Below, in pieces: positions 23,556 to 35,755 of a stretch of 64,000 nt of DNA. The notes under the pieces are model-generated. The model searched no databases and was not told the origin of the DNA. It saw only the letters and a program-made list of their open reading frames with translations. Location of the stretch: contig OY728137.1 of the NCBI GenBank assembly GCA_963277665.1, positions 1,175,794,670 through 1,175,858,669 on the forward strand. The letters are read 5' to 3'. The stretch is from Viscum album (lineage: Eukaryota > Streptophyta > Magnoliopsida > Santalales > Viscaceae). The position numbers and the translations under genes were made by a program. Numbering within the stretch: position 1 is the first letter of the stretch; every line of letters starts with the position of its first letter.

Positions 23556-23963
23556 TTCATGGAGATGGTAAGCCGTACGTACGCATGAATGCTACTTTCA
23601 TTTCTATTTCCTATTTTATGGAATGGAATAATAATTATATAAAGGTATATTATAATTCCATTATAATATCATATATAATATCATTAATTACATCCCTTAT
23701 ACATCCCACATATGGCATTAACGAATCAAATCACTTTGAGGGGGTGGTAGTCCGCACTTCCTAAAATGAAGATATCGCATTTACCCATAATGGAAACCAT
23801 AAAGGTATGCCATAAATGAAAAATACAGAATCTTAAGTAAAACATAAACATATTATATATCATATATAAATATAGTGACATCTTAATGTCCACCTTTGAA
23901 GGTGTTATATGAGTGTTGAACAGTCATCGTTTCGTGAGGCAGAAATTCGCCATCCATAGAAAC
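23556..23963 (-). promoter_or_regulatory. Three-hairpin leader array, T4 3' LTR
   Basis: In plus coordinates: HP3 TTCATG 23556-23561 with CATGAA 23584-23589 around GGTAAGCCGTACGTACG; HP2 TTTGAGG 23735-23741 with CCTAAAA 23760-23766 around GGTAGTCCGCAC; HP1 GTTTC 23929-23933 with GAAAC 23959-23963. HP1 begins 339 nt downstream of the TATA box. Confidence 0.68.
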
Positions 23964-24295
23964 AGTATGTTCATTTAGGTGTGTGTAAGTGTAGCTCAGA
24001 TATTTATTATAAAAACATCCTAGTATATGGAATATACTGGTTTTTTTTACAAAAGAAATGAATAAAAAGAGTTTAGGGGGTTGGAGAAGAAAAATAAAAC
24101 ATAAGAACACAAGAGAAGACACTACCTTTAAATCGGGTAACTCTTTTTTATTTGAGCTCAAAGGCTTCCTTGGGAAGACTTCTGCCCAAATTGAGGCTTC
24201 AAGTATTGATAGAGGGTTGTGGAGAGACAAAATGGTCAGGTGTTAGCCGAGCCAAAGGCTTGAGAGGTGTGGGTAAGGAGGTAGAGGTGGGGACC

Positions 24296-24302
24296 TTTTA
24301 TA
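24296..24302 (-). promoter_or_regulatory. T4 3' LTR TATA box
   Basis: Minus-strand TATAAAA preceded by CTCCTCTCT, the same arrangement as the other LTRs. Confidence 0.7.
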
Positions 24303-25550
24303 AGAGGAGAGGAGGGGCACTCTTGGAAAGTTACAAAATGTTACTTTATTTTCAAATGAGTTTCGAATTTTAATGGTCTAAAATTGATGTATTTCAAGGA
24401 TAAGGTGATAAGGGTTCAAAATATACTCATCTAATAGGTCTCTGACATGTGTAAGTTATAGTTTTAACATTATATTTTCATTTTATTTAAATCGTTTATT
24501 AATGAGCTAATCGCTACATCATCATGATATCATAAATAATTTAATTTATTTAATGTCTAAAAATTATAAAAAAAATATCATGATGTATTAAATAGTTTTA
24601 GCTTTATAATGACTATTTATAGTCCAACAGATCATTTATGTAGACAAAATAAAAAATGTTTTACTCAGGTGATACATTCTTTGTTATATTTAACTTTCTT
24701 TAAAAATAAAAAGATAAAAAGTCACTTTCACACAAAAGTGATTCCATGGGGTCTTCAAGTTTAGCACAAGGAATCCCATGGTCGGACATGAGACAACCAG
24801 TAGTATTAGGAAACATGTTGGTGTCATTTATTATTATTATGATATTACTTTATTATCCTTAACTACCCGATTACTCATTAATCAAGATAATTAAAGATAC
24901 TTACCGTCATTACTATTCATAATGTCCAAAAACAAAAGAGTCTTGATTAAATAATTTGGACCTTATGATTCCAAATATTTAATCCATTTTACCAAATTCC
25001 AAACACAGAAATGGAAATAAATTATTTAAAAATAATTCCCGTTGTCAAAACAAATAGCGGGTTTTTTTGAAACAATATCTATGAAAAGTTTGACATTAGT
25101 TTATGACCAATTCCAAAGTGAAATTAATCCCAATGACCACCATTGGATTAAATGGTAAAAATATATTCTATTTACACTTTAAAACCAATTAAAAAGATAA
25201 TCTAACCATATAATTAAATTAGATGAAAAAGCAGTTTTGATGTAAAATGCAGTATTTTTCACTATTCATTAAAAAATGAACATTGTCCGAAAAATACCAA
25301 AAAATTATCCATTGTAAATTTAAATGCCCCAATCATAAATAATAAGTTTATTTTGACAAATATATCTTATAAAATTGTCAAAAGTTTGATTTAAAAAGGG
25401 TTTTCCATCAAAAGGCAGTAAAACAATCTTTTCAGAATATTAGTGTATTTCATGCTTAAGAATGGATTTATTCTCATTTTAAGCCTCTAAAACACTATCT
25501 AATTCATAGATAAAAATATCTATTATTCATTACTTAATCGGGATGTTACA

Positions 25551-25566
25551 TCCTTCCCCCCTTTAT
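25551..25566 (-). other. T4 polypurine tract
   Basis: Minus strand ATAAAGGGGGGAAGGA immediately before the LTR; almost the same as the T2 tract. Confidence 0.85.
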
Positions 25567-25589
25567 AAAATTGCGTCCCTGCAATTTAT

Positions 25590-25880
25590 TTACTTATCGA
25601 ATAAGTGGGGGTACTTATCCCTCATTGAATTTTCAGATTCCCATGTTGCCTCTTCACTCATGTGGTTTTTCCACAAAACCTTTACAAGATGAATCACCTT
25701 ATTCCGTAACACTTTCTCCCTATGGTCAAGAATCTAGACTGGTTGTTCCTCATAAGATAGGTTCTCTTCCAGCTGAACTACCTCTGGACTCAAAACATGA
25801 GATGGATCTGGCATATACTTTCTCAACATCAAAACATGAAAAACATTGTGTACTTGAGATAAACTCGGAGGTAAATCCAC
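25590..25880 (-). pseudogene. pol: T4 chromodomain end of integrase, nearly intact
   Basis: Read on the minus strand in the same frame as the upstream integrase: RKYMPDPSHVL, then VLRNKVIHLVKVLWKNHM and EEATWESENSMRDKYPHLF, a typical Tekay/Del-type chromodomain, ending with a stop at 25590-25592. One or two stops at former Gln codons break it. It matches the T2 chromodomain closely. Confidence 0.85.
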
Positions 25881-26972
25881 TCGTTATGAAACTGATCCAA
25901 CTTTATCCAGAATTTCATATGGTCCAATGGACCTTGGACTCAACTTTCCTTTCTTACCAAATCGCATCACACTTTTCCACGGTGAAACTTTGAGAAAGAC
26001 ATGATCACCTACCTCGAAAGATAGATCCTTCCGCCGGTTAGCCACATAACTCTTCTGCCTGCTCTGAGCTGTTCTCATGTGTTTCTGTATCAGCTGAACT
26101 TTTTCTACCAACCCTTCTACCAATTTCGGTCCCATCAACTTCCTTTCACCCACTTCATCCCAGAAATCTAGAGTTTGACACCGTTTACCATATATTGCCT
26201 CAAATGGTGCCATCTGTATACTGGAATGAAAACTGTTATTATATGAAAACTCAACCAAAGAAAGATGTTGGTCCCAAATTCCCTGATAATCCATAGAAAA
26301 AGCACATATCATATCCTCCAAAGTCTGAATCGTTCATTCTGACTTCCCATCTGATTGAGGATGAAAAGCTGTACTAAAATTTAATTCAGTACCCAACGAC
26401 TTCTGAAGGCCTTTCCAAAAGTTAGAAGTGAACCTCAGATAATGGTCAGATACAATGTAGATAGGAACTCCATGTAACCTGACTATCTCTTTAAGATACA
26501 AACGGGAAAATTGATCTTGGGAAAAAGTATATCGTATAGTAAGGAAATGAGCAGATTTAGTCAAGCGATCAACAATAACCCATATTGCATTATTACCTCG
26601 AGGTGTCATCGACAATCCCACAACGAAGTCCATGGATATATTTTCCCATTTCCATTCTGGTACTGGTAAAGGATGAAGCATCCCTTTCGGTAACTGCCGC
26701 TCTGCTTTAACTTTTTGACAAGTCAAACACTTCACAGTAAAATCAGCAATATCTCTTTTCATTCCATCCCACTAGTAATACTCCCGCAGATCTCTGTACA
26801 TCTTATTACTACCAGGATGAACTGAAAACGGAGAACTATGAGCTTCACAAAACAACTCTCTCTTCAAATGTGAATCACAAGGCACACACAATCTCTTCCC
26901 AAATCTCAAAACATAATCATTATCAATGTTGAATTCATGCAACTTACCTATTTGAACCAGCTCTACCTTTTT
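25881..26972 (-). pseudogene. pol: T4 integrase, few stops
   Basis: Minus strand. The N-terminal zinc site (HSSPFSVHPGSNKMYRD...CLTCQKVK) is followed by a core with the first Asp in SMDFVVGL, the second in IVSDHYLRF, and the Glu in HPQSDGKSE just before a stop (26331-26333). Then come VEFSYNNSFHSSIQMAPFEA and the FGKKGKLSPRSIGPYEIL tail. All three catalytic acids are present, unlike T2 and T6. Stops occur at former Trp (about 26774), Gln and Tyr/Arg positions (26331, 25881) and at 26970. The frame is unbroken, so decay is recent. Confidence 0.88.
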
Positions 26973-27935
26973 CTAAAACTCACTGTCTTGCTTCTGTGCT
27001 TGCTTGATTCTCTCTGATAGAGAAGATTTCACTGATAACCGAAACAAAATAGAAGGACATCCTGCACCAAAAAATTCTATGCCAAAGTTCATCAAATCCT
27101 TAACCAAAAGATCACATTCCAAACGCAACATTGTTAATGAAGCATTACATTTTCGACTCAAAGCATCAACCACTTTATTTGATTTTCTCGGATGGTAATG
27201 AATTGTACAATCATAATCCTTGATTAATTCTAGCCATCTCCTCTGTCTCATGTTCAATTCTTTCTGAGTGAATATATACTTTAAACTTTTGTGATCGGTA
27301 TATATTTCACACTTTACTCCATACAAATGATGCCTCCAAATTTTTAAAGCGAAAATAACAGCATCTAATTCTAAATCATGTGTAGGATAATTTACCTCAT
27401 GAGTTTTCAACTGGCGTGAAGCATAAGCAATTACCTGATCATTTTGCATTAAGATGCAACCAAGTACTTTTAATGAAGCATCACTGTAGATAACAAACTC
27501 CCCATTCCTGAAAGGTAGTGCCAAAACTGGAGCATTCACCAATCTTCTTTTCAATTCCTGAAAACAATCATCACATTCTTTTGTCCAGATAAACTTAACA
27601 CCCTTCCGAGTTAGCTTAGTCATTGGACTAGATAACCATGAAAAATTTCTAAAAAACCTTCGGTAATAGCCTACCAAACCAAGGAAGCTACGAATATCAG
27701 TTACATTTGTGGGTCTTTGCCATTCTTCAACAACCTTTGTTTCTGCAGGATCAACGGTTACCCCATCTTTAGAAACAATTTGACCAAGGAAAGAAATTTG
27801 TTGCAACCAAAACTCACAATTTCTGAATTTCCCATTCAATTTATTTTATTTTAAGGTTTGCAAGATAACCCTTAAATGACTTTCATGATCCTATTTACTT
27901 TTAGAAAACACCAAAATATCATTAATAAACACAAC
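26973..27935 (-). pseudogene. pol: T4 RT thumb and RNase H, 5' truncated
   Basis: A 288-residue open stretch (27839-26973) starts in the RT palm/thumb ([17 protein letters not shown]), goes through the connection ([16 protein letters not shown]) and into RNase [11 protein letters not shown] (Asp), [20 protein letters not shown] (Glu), [12 protein letters not shown] (Asp), and [18 protein letters not shown]. Upstream, 27840-27935 still shows VVVFINDILV, the catalytic box with its first Asp changed to Asn, and then RT stops abruptly at the deletion junction. No complete RT is encoded. Confidence 0.87.
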
Positions 27936-27940
27936 CACCA

Positions 27941-28110
27941 TTTATCACCTGATTCAACTGAGTCATCACTGCAGTAAACTGCTCAATTCTGATTCCGACC
28001 ATCTCTGGTTGCTGATTCAGAAAGTCATTCTACCCTGTATTCCTTCCCAGAAAAGCTGCTCTATTTCCTTTATGAAAAATAATTCTTAACATAAACATAA
28101 CTTTGTCGAA
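27941..28110 (-). pseudogene. gag: T4 gag N-terminus remnant
   Basis: Minus strand, directly joined to RT sequence at 27931-27940. It reads NQQPEMVGIRIEQFTAVM, matching NQQPEMVRIGAGQF of T2 gag (about 7890-7930). Everything between this point and the RT catalytic box, about 2 kb by comparison with T2, is missing. Confidence 0.75.
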
Positions 28111-28214
28111 GGAACATGGAAATCTTTAAATGCTATATCATTTCAATTTTACCATAAAAAAATATTTTTGGATAATCATTTAATAGAATTCTAACTCCTA
28201 AAGTTATCTAAACC

Positions 28215-28228
28215 GACCTCTAATACCA
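28215..28228 (-). other. T4 primer-binding site
   Basis: Minus strand TGGTATTAGAGGTC, an initiator tRNA-Met type site with one C-to-T change against T2 (TGGTATCAGAGGTC), two bases from the LTR. Confidence 0.8.
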
Positions 28229-29094
28229 AATATAAGGCCCCAGCCTTAAACCTTACTTAATCTTGAGATATTTCAAGAATACACCTTGAGGATCTTTTCA
28301 GGTTTAGAGTTTCAGAGAATTAGATCATAAAACATGCATTACATAACACATTTAAAAAAAGTGGTTACATAAAATATAGTACTCATTTTTCCCATCAGTG
28401 GAAACATATTTAAAATAAAACATGGATTCTTTCTTGACACTTCATTGACACTATCATCACATCATGTACCTTTCCCTTGACCTGTGAAAAAAATTTCAAA
28501 AACATGGGATGAGCATAAAAAGTTCAGTAAGGGATATAAAAATATGGAAAGGAAACATGAGTACACATATACATAAGAATGAAATCATACTTTACCCATA
28601 AAACATGAGCACTTTAACATACCTCATCAAATCATGAATAAATCATAGAAATCATAAGATATAAAGGTAACTTGAGGCATTCGTAACATTCATACGTAGG
28701 GAGTAACCCTCTTGGTTACATTTAAAATACCTATCACAGTATATTCCCTAAATCTCTTCAGAGAAACCTTAACGTTTAACCCCTTCGCGTTACCCAATGC
28801 ATTGGAGATCTATATCAGGCTCACCCGCCCTTAGTTTGTCATGGAACCACCCGTCTTCATAATAATACCCAAGAACCATAACATAATCATATCACATAAA
28901 ACATACATAAAGAAAACATAATATTTCCACATTTCAATCACAAGTTATCAATACAACACATTGATATAATAAAAACATTATGAAAACCATTTTCAATACC
29001 AAAATAAAAGAAAAGTAAAACATGATATTTATTTTTCTTTTTTAAAAAAGGTATGGCTTGTAGAGGAAGCCAAAACTCAAATAATGGTCACGAC

Positions 29095-29115
29095 GGCAGA
29101 GAAGTCATTGTTGCC
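29095..29115 (-). promoter_or_regulatory. HP4, T4 5' LTR
   Basis: GGCA (29095-29098) pairs with TGCC (29112-29115), against GGCG/CGCC in the other LTR: both sides of one base pair changed. Confidence 0.55.
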
Positions 29116-29627
29116 GCATACGTATGACAAAAACATTACCTTTTGTCATTTAATAAAATGCTTTGTATAAAAAATATTCCTTTCAGATAAACGTAAAAGT
29201 CAAAGGGGTTTATACACCATATAAAATAAAGTTGTGTATAAAACATAATATGCCTCAATGAAATGTGATTGAGACGAAGTCCCATACCTCGGGTCCGACT
29301 TGACTCGATCTTTATTTAAACTCATGAATAATAAACTTGAGTTAATTTATACTTGCTTAAGAACCTTTTTCAAGTTCATTATTCTTTTTATATCACTTAT
29401 TACCATGTCATGAACACTATGTAATTATTTATGTTAATAACGGTCATTTTATCGATCATTGGTACTTGAGTAAAAAATAAACTCTTTATAATTTACAAGT
29501 TGTTCATGTATCCCTTATATCCAGAGTTATACTCATGATTTAGATATCATATATATCATATATATTCAGTATATACATGCATTTATAATATTACATAACG
29601 TTTAGAGGTAAGAAATGAAATGCACCG

Positions 29628-30035
29628 TTCATGGAGACGGTAAGCCGTACGTATGCATGAACGCTAATTTCATTTCTATTTCCTATTTTATGGAATGGAA
29701 TCATAATGATATAAAGGTATATTATAATTCCATTATAATATCATATATAATATCATTAATTAAATCCCTTATACATCCCACATATGGCATTAACGAATCA
29801 AATCACTTTGAGGGAGCGGTAGTCCGCACTTCCTAAAATGAAGATATCGCGTTTACCCATAATGGAAACCATAAAGGTATGACATAAATGAAAAATACAG
29901 AAGCTTAAGTAAAACATAAACATATTATATATCATATATAAATATAGTGACATATTAATTGCCACCATTGAAGGTGTTATATGAGTGTTGAACAATCATC
30001 GTTTCGTGAGACAAAAATTCGCCATCCACAGAAAC
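29628..30035 (-). promoter_or_regulatory. Three-hairpin leader array, T4 5' LTR
   Basis: In plus coordinates: HP3 CGTTCATG with CATGAACG (core 29628-29633 and 29656-29661; eight pairs); HP2 TTTGAGG 29807-29813 with CCTAAAA 29832-29838; HP1 GTTTCGTG 30001-30008 with CAC 30027-30029 and GAAAC 30031-30035. HP1 begins 350 nt downstream of the TATA box. Confidence 0.7.
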
Positions 30036-30378
30036 AGTATGTTCATTAACCATTAGATGTAGGTGTGTGTAAGTGTAGCTAGAATAATTCTTATAAAAAC
30101 ATCCTAGTATATGTAAGATACTGGTTTTTTTACACAATAAATTAATAAAAAGAGTTTAGGGGGTTGGAGAAGCAAAATAAAACATAAGAACACAAGAGAA
30201 TACACTACCTTTAAATTGGGTAACTCTTTTTGATTTGAGATCAAAGGCTTATTTGGGAAGAATTCTGCCCAAATTGAGTCTTTAAGGAGTAATATAGGGA
30301 TTTTTAGAGACAAAATGGTCATGGGTTGGCCGAGCCAAAGGCTTTATAGGTGTGGGTAAGGAGGTAGAGGTGGGGGCC

Positions 30379-30385
30379 TTTTATA
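30379..30385 (-). promoter_or_regulatory. T4 5' LTR TATA box
   Basis: Minus-strand TATAAAA after CTCTCCTCT; the likely promoter of T4. Confidence 0.72.
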
Positions 30386-31880
30386 AGAGGAGAGGAGGGG
30401 CACTCTTGGAAAGTTACAAAATGTTACTTTATTTTCAAATGAGTTTCGAATTTTAAAGGTCCCAAATTGATGTATTTCTAGGATAAGGTGATAAGAGTTC
30501 GAAATATACTCATCCAGTAGTTCTTTGACAGGTGTAAGTTATAGTTTTAACATTATATTTTCATTTTATTTAAATCGTTTATTAATGAGGTAATCGCTAC
30601 ATCATCATGATGTCATAAATAATTTAATTTATTTAAAGTCTAAAAATTATAAAAAAATATCATGATGTAGGAAATAGTTTTATATTTATAATGACTATTT
30701 ATAGTCCAACAGATCATTTATTTAGAAAAAATAAAAAATGTTTTACTCAGGTGATACATTCTTTGTTATATTTAACTTTCTTTAAAAATAAAAAGATAAA
30801 AAGTCACTTTCACACAAAAGTGATTCCATGGGGTCCCCAAGATTGGCACAAGGAATCCCATGGTCGGACATGAGATATCCAGTAGCATTAGGACACATGT
30901 TGGTGTCATTTTTTATTATTATGATATTACTTTATTATCCTTAACTACCCGATTACTCATTAATCAAGATAATTAAAGATAATTACCGTCGTTACTATTC
31001 ATAATGTCAAAAAAAGAGTCCTGATTACATAATTTGGACCCTATGATTACAACTATGTAATCCATTTTACAAAATTCGAAACACAGAAATTGCAATAATT
31101 TATTTAAAAATAATTCACGTTGTCAAAACAAATAGAGGGTTTTTTTGAAACAATATCTATGAAAAGTTTGACATTAGTTTATGCCCAATTCCAAAGTGAA
31201 ATTAATCCTAATGACAACCATTGGATTAAATGGTAAAAATATATTCTATTTATACTTTAAAACCAATTAAAAAGATAATCTAACCATATAATTAAATTAT
31301 ATGAAAAAACAGTTTTAATGTAAAATGCAGTATTTTTCACTATTCATTAAAAAATGAACATTGTCAGAAAAATACCAAAAAATTATCCATTGTAAATTTC
31401 AATGTCCCAATCATAAATAATAAGTTCATTTTGAAAAATAGAGCTTATAAAATTGTCAAAATTTTGATTTAAAAAGGGTTTTCCATCAAAAGGCAGTAAA
31501 ACAATCTTTTCAGAATATTAGTGTATTCCATGTTTAAGATTGGATTTATTCTCATTTTAAGCCTCTAAAACACTATCTAATTCATCGATAAAAATATCTA
31601 TTATTCATTACTTACTTGGGATGTTACAATATATATATTAACATATATCATTTTCTTATAAATTCTAATTTTTATTTTACCAACAATTCTTCCTTAAAAT
31701 CATTATTCAGGTAAAAACTGGTCCATTTTCCATGCAAGTTTTTGTTTAAAGGTTCTGATTATTGTATCTTGTTAATGGTTTAATATTATAAATAATATAA
31801 AAAATTCCATAAATATCACATTTATTCATTTTATACATTTTCATAACCATTCATAAAATGTGGTGGTGAAAAAATGAACT

Positions 31881-32303
31881 ACATCACTTTGTGAAGATGG
31901 TAGTCCGTACGTACGTATGAGTGATGTTTCCACTTTTCTATATATGGAAAAGAGATATAAATAATAATTATTCACTAAATAATCATTATTATTTCATAAA
32001 TATCATATATATTCATGAAATTTATTTTTATTACCATCAATCCAAGCATAAATGAAAAAAAATCACATCACTTCGTGGTGGTGGTAGTCCCAATGTACGC
32101 ACGAGCGATGTTATCATTTTCCAAACAATAGGAATATAAGAAGATATATAAGATATTATAATTATAAAAGAATAAAAATCTCATAAATATTATATATAAA
32201 CATTTAATATATCATAACAACCAACCATTAAAGGTGGTGATGGAAAATGAAATATATCTCTTCGTGGAGATGGTAGTCCATACGTACGCACAAGCGATGA
32301 TAT
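31881..32303 (-). promoter_or_regulatory. Three-hairpin leader array, T3 LTR
   Basis: In plus coordinates: HP3 ACATCAC 31881-31887 with GTGATGT 31921-31927, seven perfect pairs around GGTAGTCCGTACGTACG; HP2 ACATC 32065-32069 with GATGT 32107-32111 and TCGTG 32073-32077 with CACGA 32100-32104; HP1 ATATC 32254-32258 with GATAT 32299-32303. HP1 begins 343 nt after the TATA box. Stem bases differ from T2/T4 while the loop core GGTAGTCC is kept. Confidence 0.7.
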
Positions 32304-32639
32304 CATTTCCTATTTGATGATAATGGAGGTGAAAAATAGTTTTACCATAAAAATAATAAAAAATAAATTTATTTATGATACCATATTAATTATGTTAGGA
32401 TATATACAATATTTTTAGAGGAAATATAAGAATAAATAAACTTTAAAAGAGTTGGGTAAGATGATTATCTCTTCTTTGAGAGACCTCCTTTGGCTTACAC
32501 ATTAAGCCTTATTATGATTGTATAAGGGTATGTAAAAAATTTCAATAATTACTTTAAGTAATATATTAAGGTTTTTGTGTTGGTATTAGGCAAGATAGAT
32601 TGCCCAATTTGTTTTAATAATGGAGTAAAAGTGGTTCCC

Positions 32640-32646
32640 TTTTATA
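32640..32646 (-). promoter_or_regulatory. T3 LTR TATA box
   Basis: Minus-strand TATAAAA preceded by CCTCACT. Confidence 0.6.
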
Positions 32647-33512
32647 AGTGAGGAGGGATACACATGGAATTACTTAAGATATTTTAATAATATAAAGTCA
32701 ATTTTTTGTGAAAGTGAAAAAAATGTATAATAAAAATAAATTCAGAAAATATAATTTTTAAATATCTTAAAAAAATACGACTTAGATAATTTTTAGTTTC
32801 ATTTTTATCCCTATGTCTTAGTTTAACCCCCGTTAAACCCATTCTAACCCTAACCATGAAAACAATTCTTTCTACTTTTTTTTAATATTACAAAATTTGG
32901 ACATGATGGTTTCAAATGTGGAAACCATTTTATAAAATTCAATTTCTATAATTGTAGTAAATTTTATTTAAAATAAGCATGCAATACACAAAGAAAGCCA
33001 TTTTTAGAAAAATGCATTTTAAGTATAAAAATGGATTTATTCTTTTTCCATGCATAGTAAAAAACATTAGATGAATGTTAAAATATTTTATTGAATATAT
33101 TATATATAAATTTAATTAAAATCATTAATAAATAGTGACTAACTTATTATATTAAAATAATAATTCATTACATGGATAAAAATATTTTTTTTAGAAAAAC
33201 ACCTCTTTTTTACCTTCAAATGATTTTATTTTAATTTCAAAACAACTGATAACTAATGAATTAATTTTAAAAATGTGTATAAAATAAATTTCTATAATTT
33301 ATTTATGCTTATTTATACCCCCTAATCCAATATCTAGGTGATAATTGTCACATTAAATGATAATATTTCAAAATTATACCAGAGTTTGTTTAAACTCAAT
33401 GTTGTGTGTAAAAAATGATATCAAGGAAATATGCTTTATTTAAAGAGAACGATATCATAAAATCATGATATTTTTCATTATAACCCCTTATAATAATTTC
33501 ACCATTCAAATT

Positions 33513-33620
33513 CTACCACTTAAATAAATTAGTATACTTTTGTCTCATCACATACTCAGGTTCCCACATAGCTCCCTCAAATTTATAGTTCCACCAATAA
33601 AATTCGATCAGGTGAGTGGT
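33513..33620 (-). pseudogene. pol: T3 chromodomain relic
   Basis: Minus strand: NYKFEGAMWEPEYVMRQKY followed by TNLFKW and a stop at 33513-33515. This is the end of a chromovirus chromodomain, placed just before an LTR as expected. Everything upstream (to the right) has been replaced by other DNA at about 33621. Confidence 0.65.
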
Positions 33621-35755
33621 GTTTGTAACACCCAAACCCAAACCACTGGTTCTTAATCTAAGTTCCAAATGGACTCATGTGTGCCTCCCCATAGATAATA
33701 GAACAATGAATATAAGAAAATACCTGATTCCATTAATGGGGATACTATACCCTCAGTATCATTTTATAGATAAAATAATAAGAATGATAAGTATTATAAA
33801 CAATATGAGTAATCATGCAGACTATAAATAAACAAAAGAGTACAAACGCCATACAGATAATCAACGGGCTCCAAAATTGGGAATCCAAACCAAGTATAAT
33901 GTGAATTAGGTAATTAAATAAATAAAAATATAGTAATTCTCCAATTCTATCCTGATCCTACTTTTAACTCCATGCTCTATGAAACAACCATTTTCTATAG
34001 GCCCCTTGCCCTTTTTTGGATCACTTTATATGAAATATTTATGCACATTGATATTTCCATAAAGAGAGTGAGTAATAAAACATAGTAGGAAACCATTAAT
34101 ATGTCCCTAATAGATATTATCATGTAAATAGGCATATTCCATAAATAAATAATAAATGTTTAAGAAATAGAAAATTCCAAAATCGATCAGTCGTGTGCTT
34201 ACCTAGCCAGTATAAGCCCCGACTGTACCCGCTTAGACCCCATACAGGAATGAATTCCCAAATATTAGGAGTAATAATGAACTATCCATGGGGATAATGA
34301 TCATGTTTCCCAACATCATTTGTCCGTACTACTGTTCATCCACTAATCATTAAGTGAGTCATGTTCTTGATATCCATTAGACATTGAGTTATCATGCTAC
34401 TTATCATCTTATAGGCATCGAGTAACATGCTCCTTGGTGTATTCTAGGCATAGAGTGTATCACATGGAATCAATGACACATCTTTATACCCTGACCATTT
34501 TCTTAAGTCCATAATATCCATCATCAAAATTCATTCACACAACCCCTATAGGGGAAAAACTTGTCACGATGGTCCACCTACTTTGGGAACCAAGAAAAAT
34601 ACCTCTAAAGGCACACATAACTAGGTATAACATATAAAAAATCATAACATATCATTATGAGTAAATGTATCAACATACAATTTATGTGATCAATATACAA
34701 CATGGAAAATTATACTAACATAATCATGAAAATATGAATCATAAAAGGTTGTTATTGGCTCTGCACACCCCCACATGCGATCATAATCAAGAACGACTAT
34801 TAAGTTTTATAATAAAAGTGTCAACAAGAGCCCCAAAAATTTAAGGAACTTCTTACCTCAGAGTTCTAAATTTCAATGTCAAGGATAAACCATCTTGTGT
34901 GTTTTGATATATGGAGTGGAAACCTATATATCCAAGAAAACCTCCTCATATTCATTATATCTTAGTTATTATAACTTTAATGTGTTCATCAGCTCAAACC
35001 ACTAGATGAGGATTCTATAACTAATTCTATCATTTTATTTGAAGAAAAATAAAAACTTATGTTGGATAATATATTTATCTATCCTAGATAATCTATGATA
35101 ATCAAGATAATTCTATATTATCCTTCCTGATAAATCCAGATTATTTCTTAGAGAATAATCACAATTTTACATTTGATAATAATATATCTCTATAATAATT
35201 CCTGATAAGCATCAAGATTATTATCATCCTTTGATAATACTAGATAATAATTATTTTATTATTCTTTGATAATATTTTGATTAGTTATCATATAAGAAAA
35301 AATTAATAATTTTCTATAAAGGTTAAAAAAGATTATTTTATAAAAAACTAAAAATCAGATACTTGTAATTTATTCCTTGAGGAAGATTTCTCTCAAGAAT
35401 AGAGGAGAGGGACAAGTTTATCCGCACCTAGAAAATCAGAATAAGAACTGGGCTTGGTTAAGGAAGGATTCATAGATCTGACGGCTTAGACTCAAAAGAA
35501 TCACAAAAAATAAAGATTGTATGGGTTTGAATATTTTATAGATAATATTTTCATGTACAAAGACTTATAATTAAATAAAAAAATTAATTTAACAATTCAA
35601 TTTGTCTCCCAACTATTTCTCGGTAGTAGTGCATTTAATTCTTCCAACTATTTTGGAATTAAAATCCATCAAATTCAGTTACAGGTTTGATATGGTGAAG
35701 TAGAAATGATAAAACTTGGTTTTTAAATTATTTTTCCTAAAATGGGAGCTACATA
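33621..35755. other. Unclassified AT-rich repeat, possible LTR
   Basis: TGTAACACCC at 33624 is a common start for plant Ty3/gypsy LTRs and it interrupts the T3 chromodomain, which suggests an insertion. I find no primer site, polypurine tract, second LTR or duplication. A short open frame at 33616-33831 has no family character. The rest shows no coding feature. Confidence 0.35.

Larger units (their letters stand above)
22160..25550 (-). repeat. T4 3' LTR
   Basis: On the minus strand it runs from TGTAACATCCCGATTAAG (ends at 25550) to GGGGCCTTATA (22160); 3,391 bp. It is very like 28231-31628. It contains TATA (24296-24302), donor-like GT at 24125, the hairpins, and CCAATGCATTGG (22723-22734). 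The termini are TG...TA, as in T2. Confidence 0.88.
22160..31628 (-). mobile_element. T4: Ty3/gypsy chromovirus related to T2, internally deleted
   Basis: A 9.5 kb minus-strand element: 5' LTR 28231-31628, primer site 28215-28228, a 2.7 kb interior, polypurine tract, 3' LTR 22160-25550. Flanks show ATATA on both sides (22155-22159, 31629-31633), which fits a 5-bp duplication but is low-complexity. Protein and LTR similarity to T2 is obvious. Gag (except its start), protease and most of RT are missing, while RNase H, integrase and chromodomain remain with few stops. It looks younger than T2. Confidence 0.88.
28231..31628 (-). repeat. T4 5' LTR
   Basis: 3,398 bp, near-copy of 22160-25550. On the minus strand it starts TGTAACATCCCAAGTAAG. 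It contains TATA, donor-like GT at 30208, HP1-HP4, CCAATGCATTGG (28794-28805), and acceptor-like TTTTCACAG near 28482. Confidence 0.88.
31629..33480 (-). repeat. T3 LTR, promoter-side part
   Basis: Minus-strand LTR relic continuing 21851-22159 across T4. It has a TATA box (32640-32646), an AT at the donor position (about 32468) and all three hairpins. Its upstream (U3) limit near 33480 is set by the chromodomain relic and a short AAGGGG tract. Outside these signals it is poorly alignable by eye with T2/T4. Confidence 0.6.

Noticed and set aside
23883..24230. 115-residue minus-strand frame over HP1 of T4
   Set aside because: The corresponding frame in the other LTR (30104-30322, 29955-30137) is split, and the sequence follows the leader signals rather than codons.
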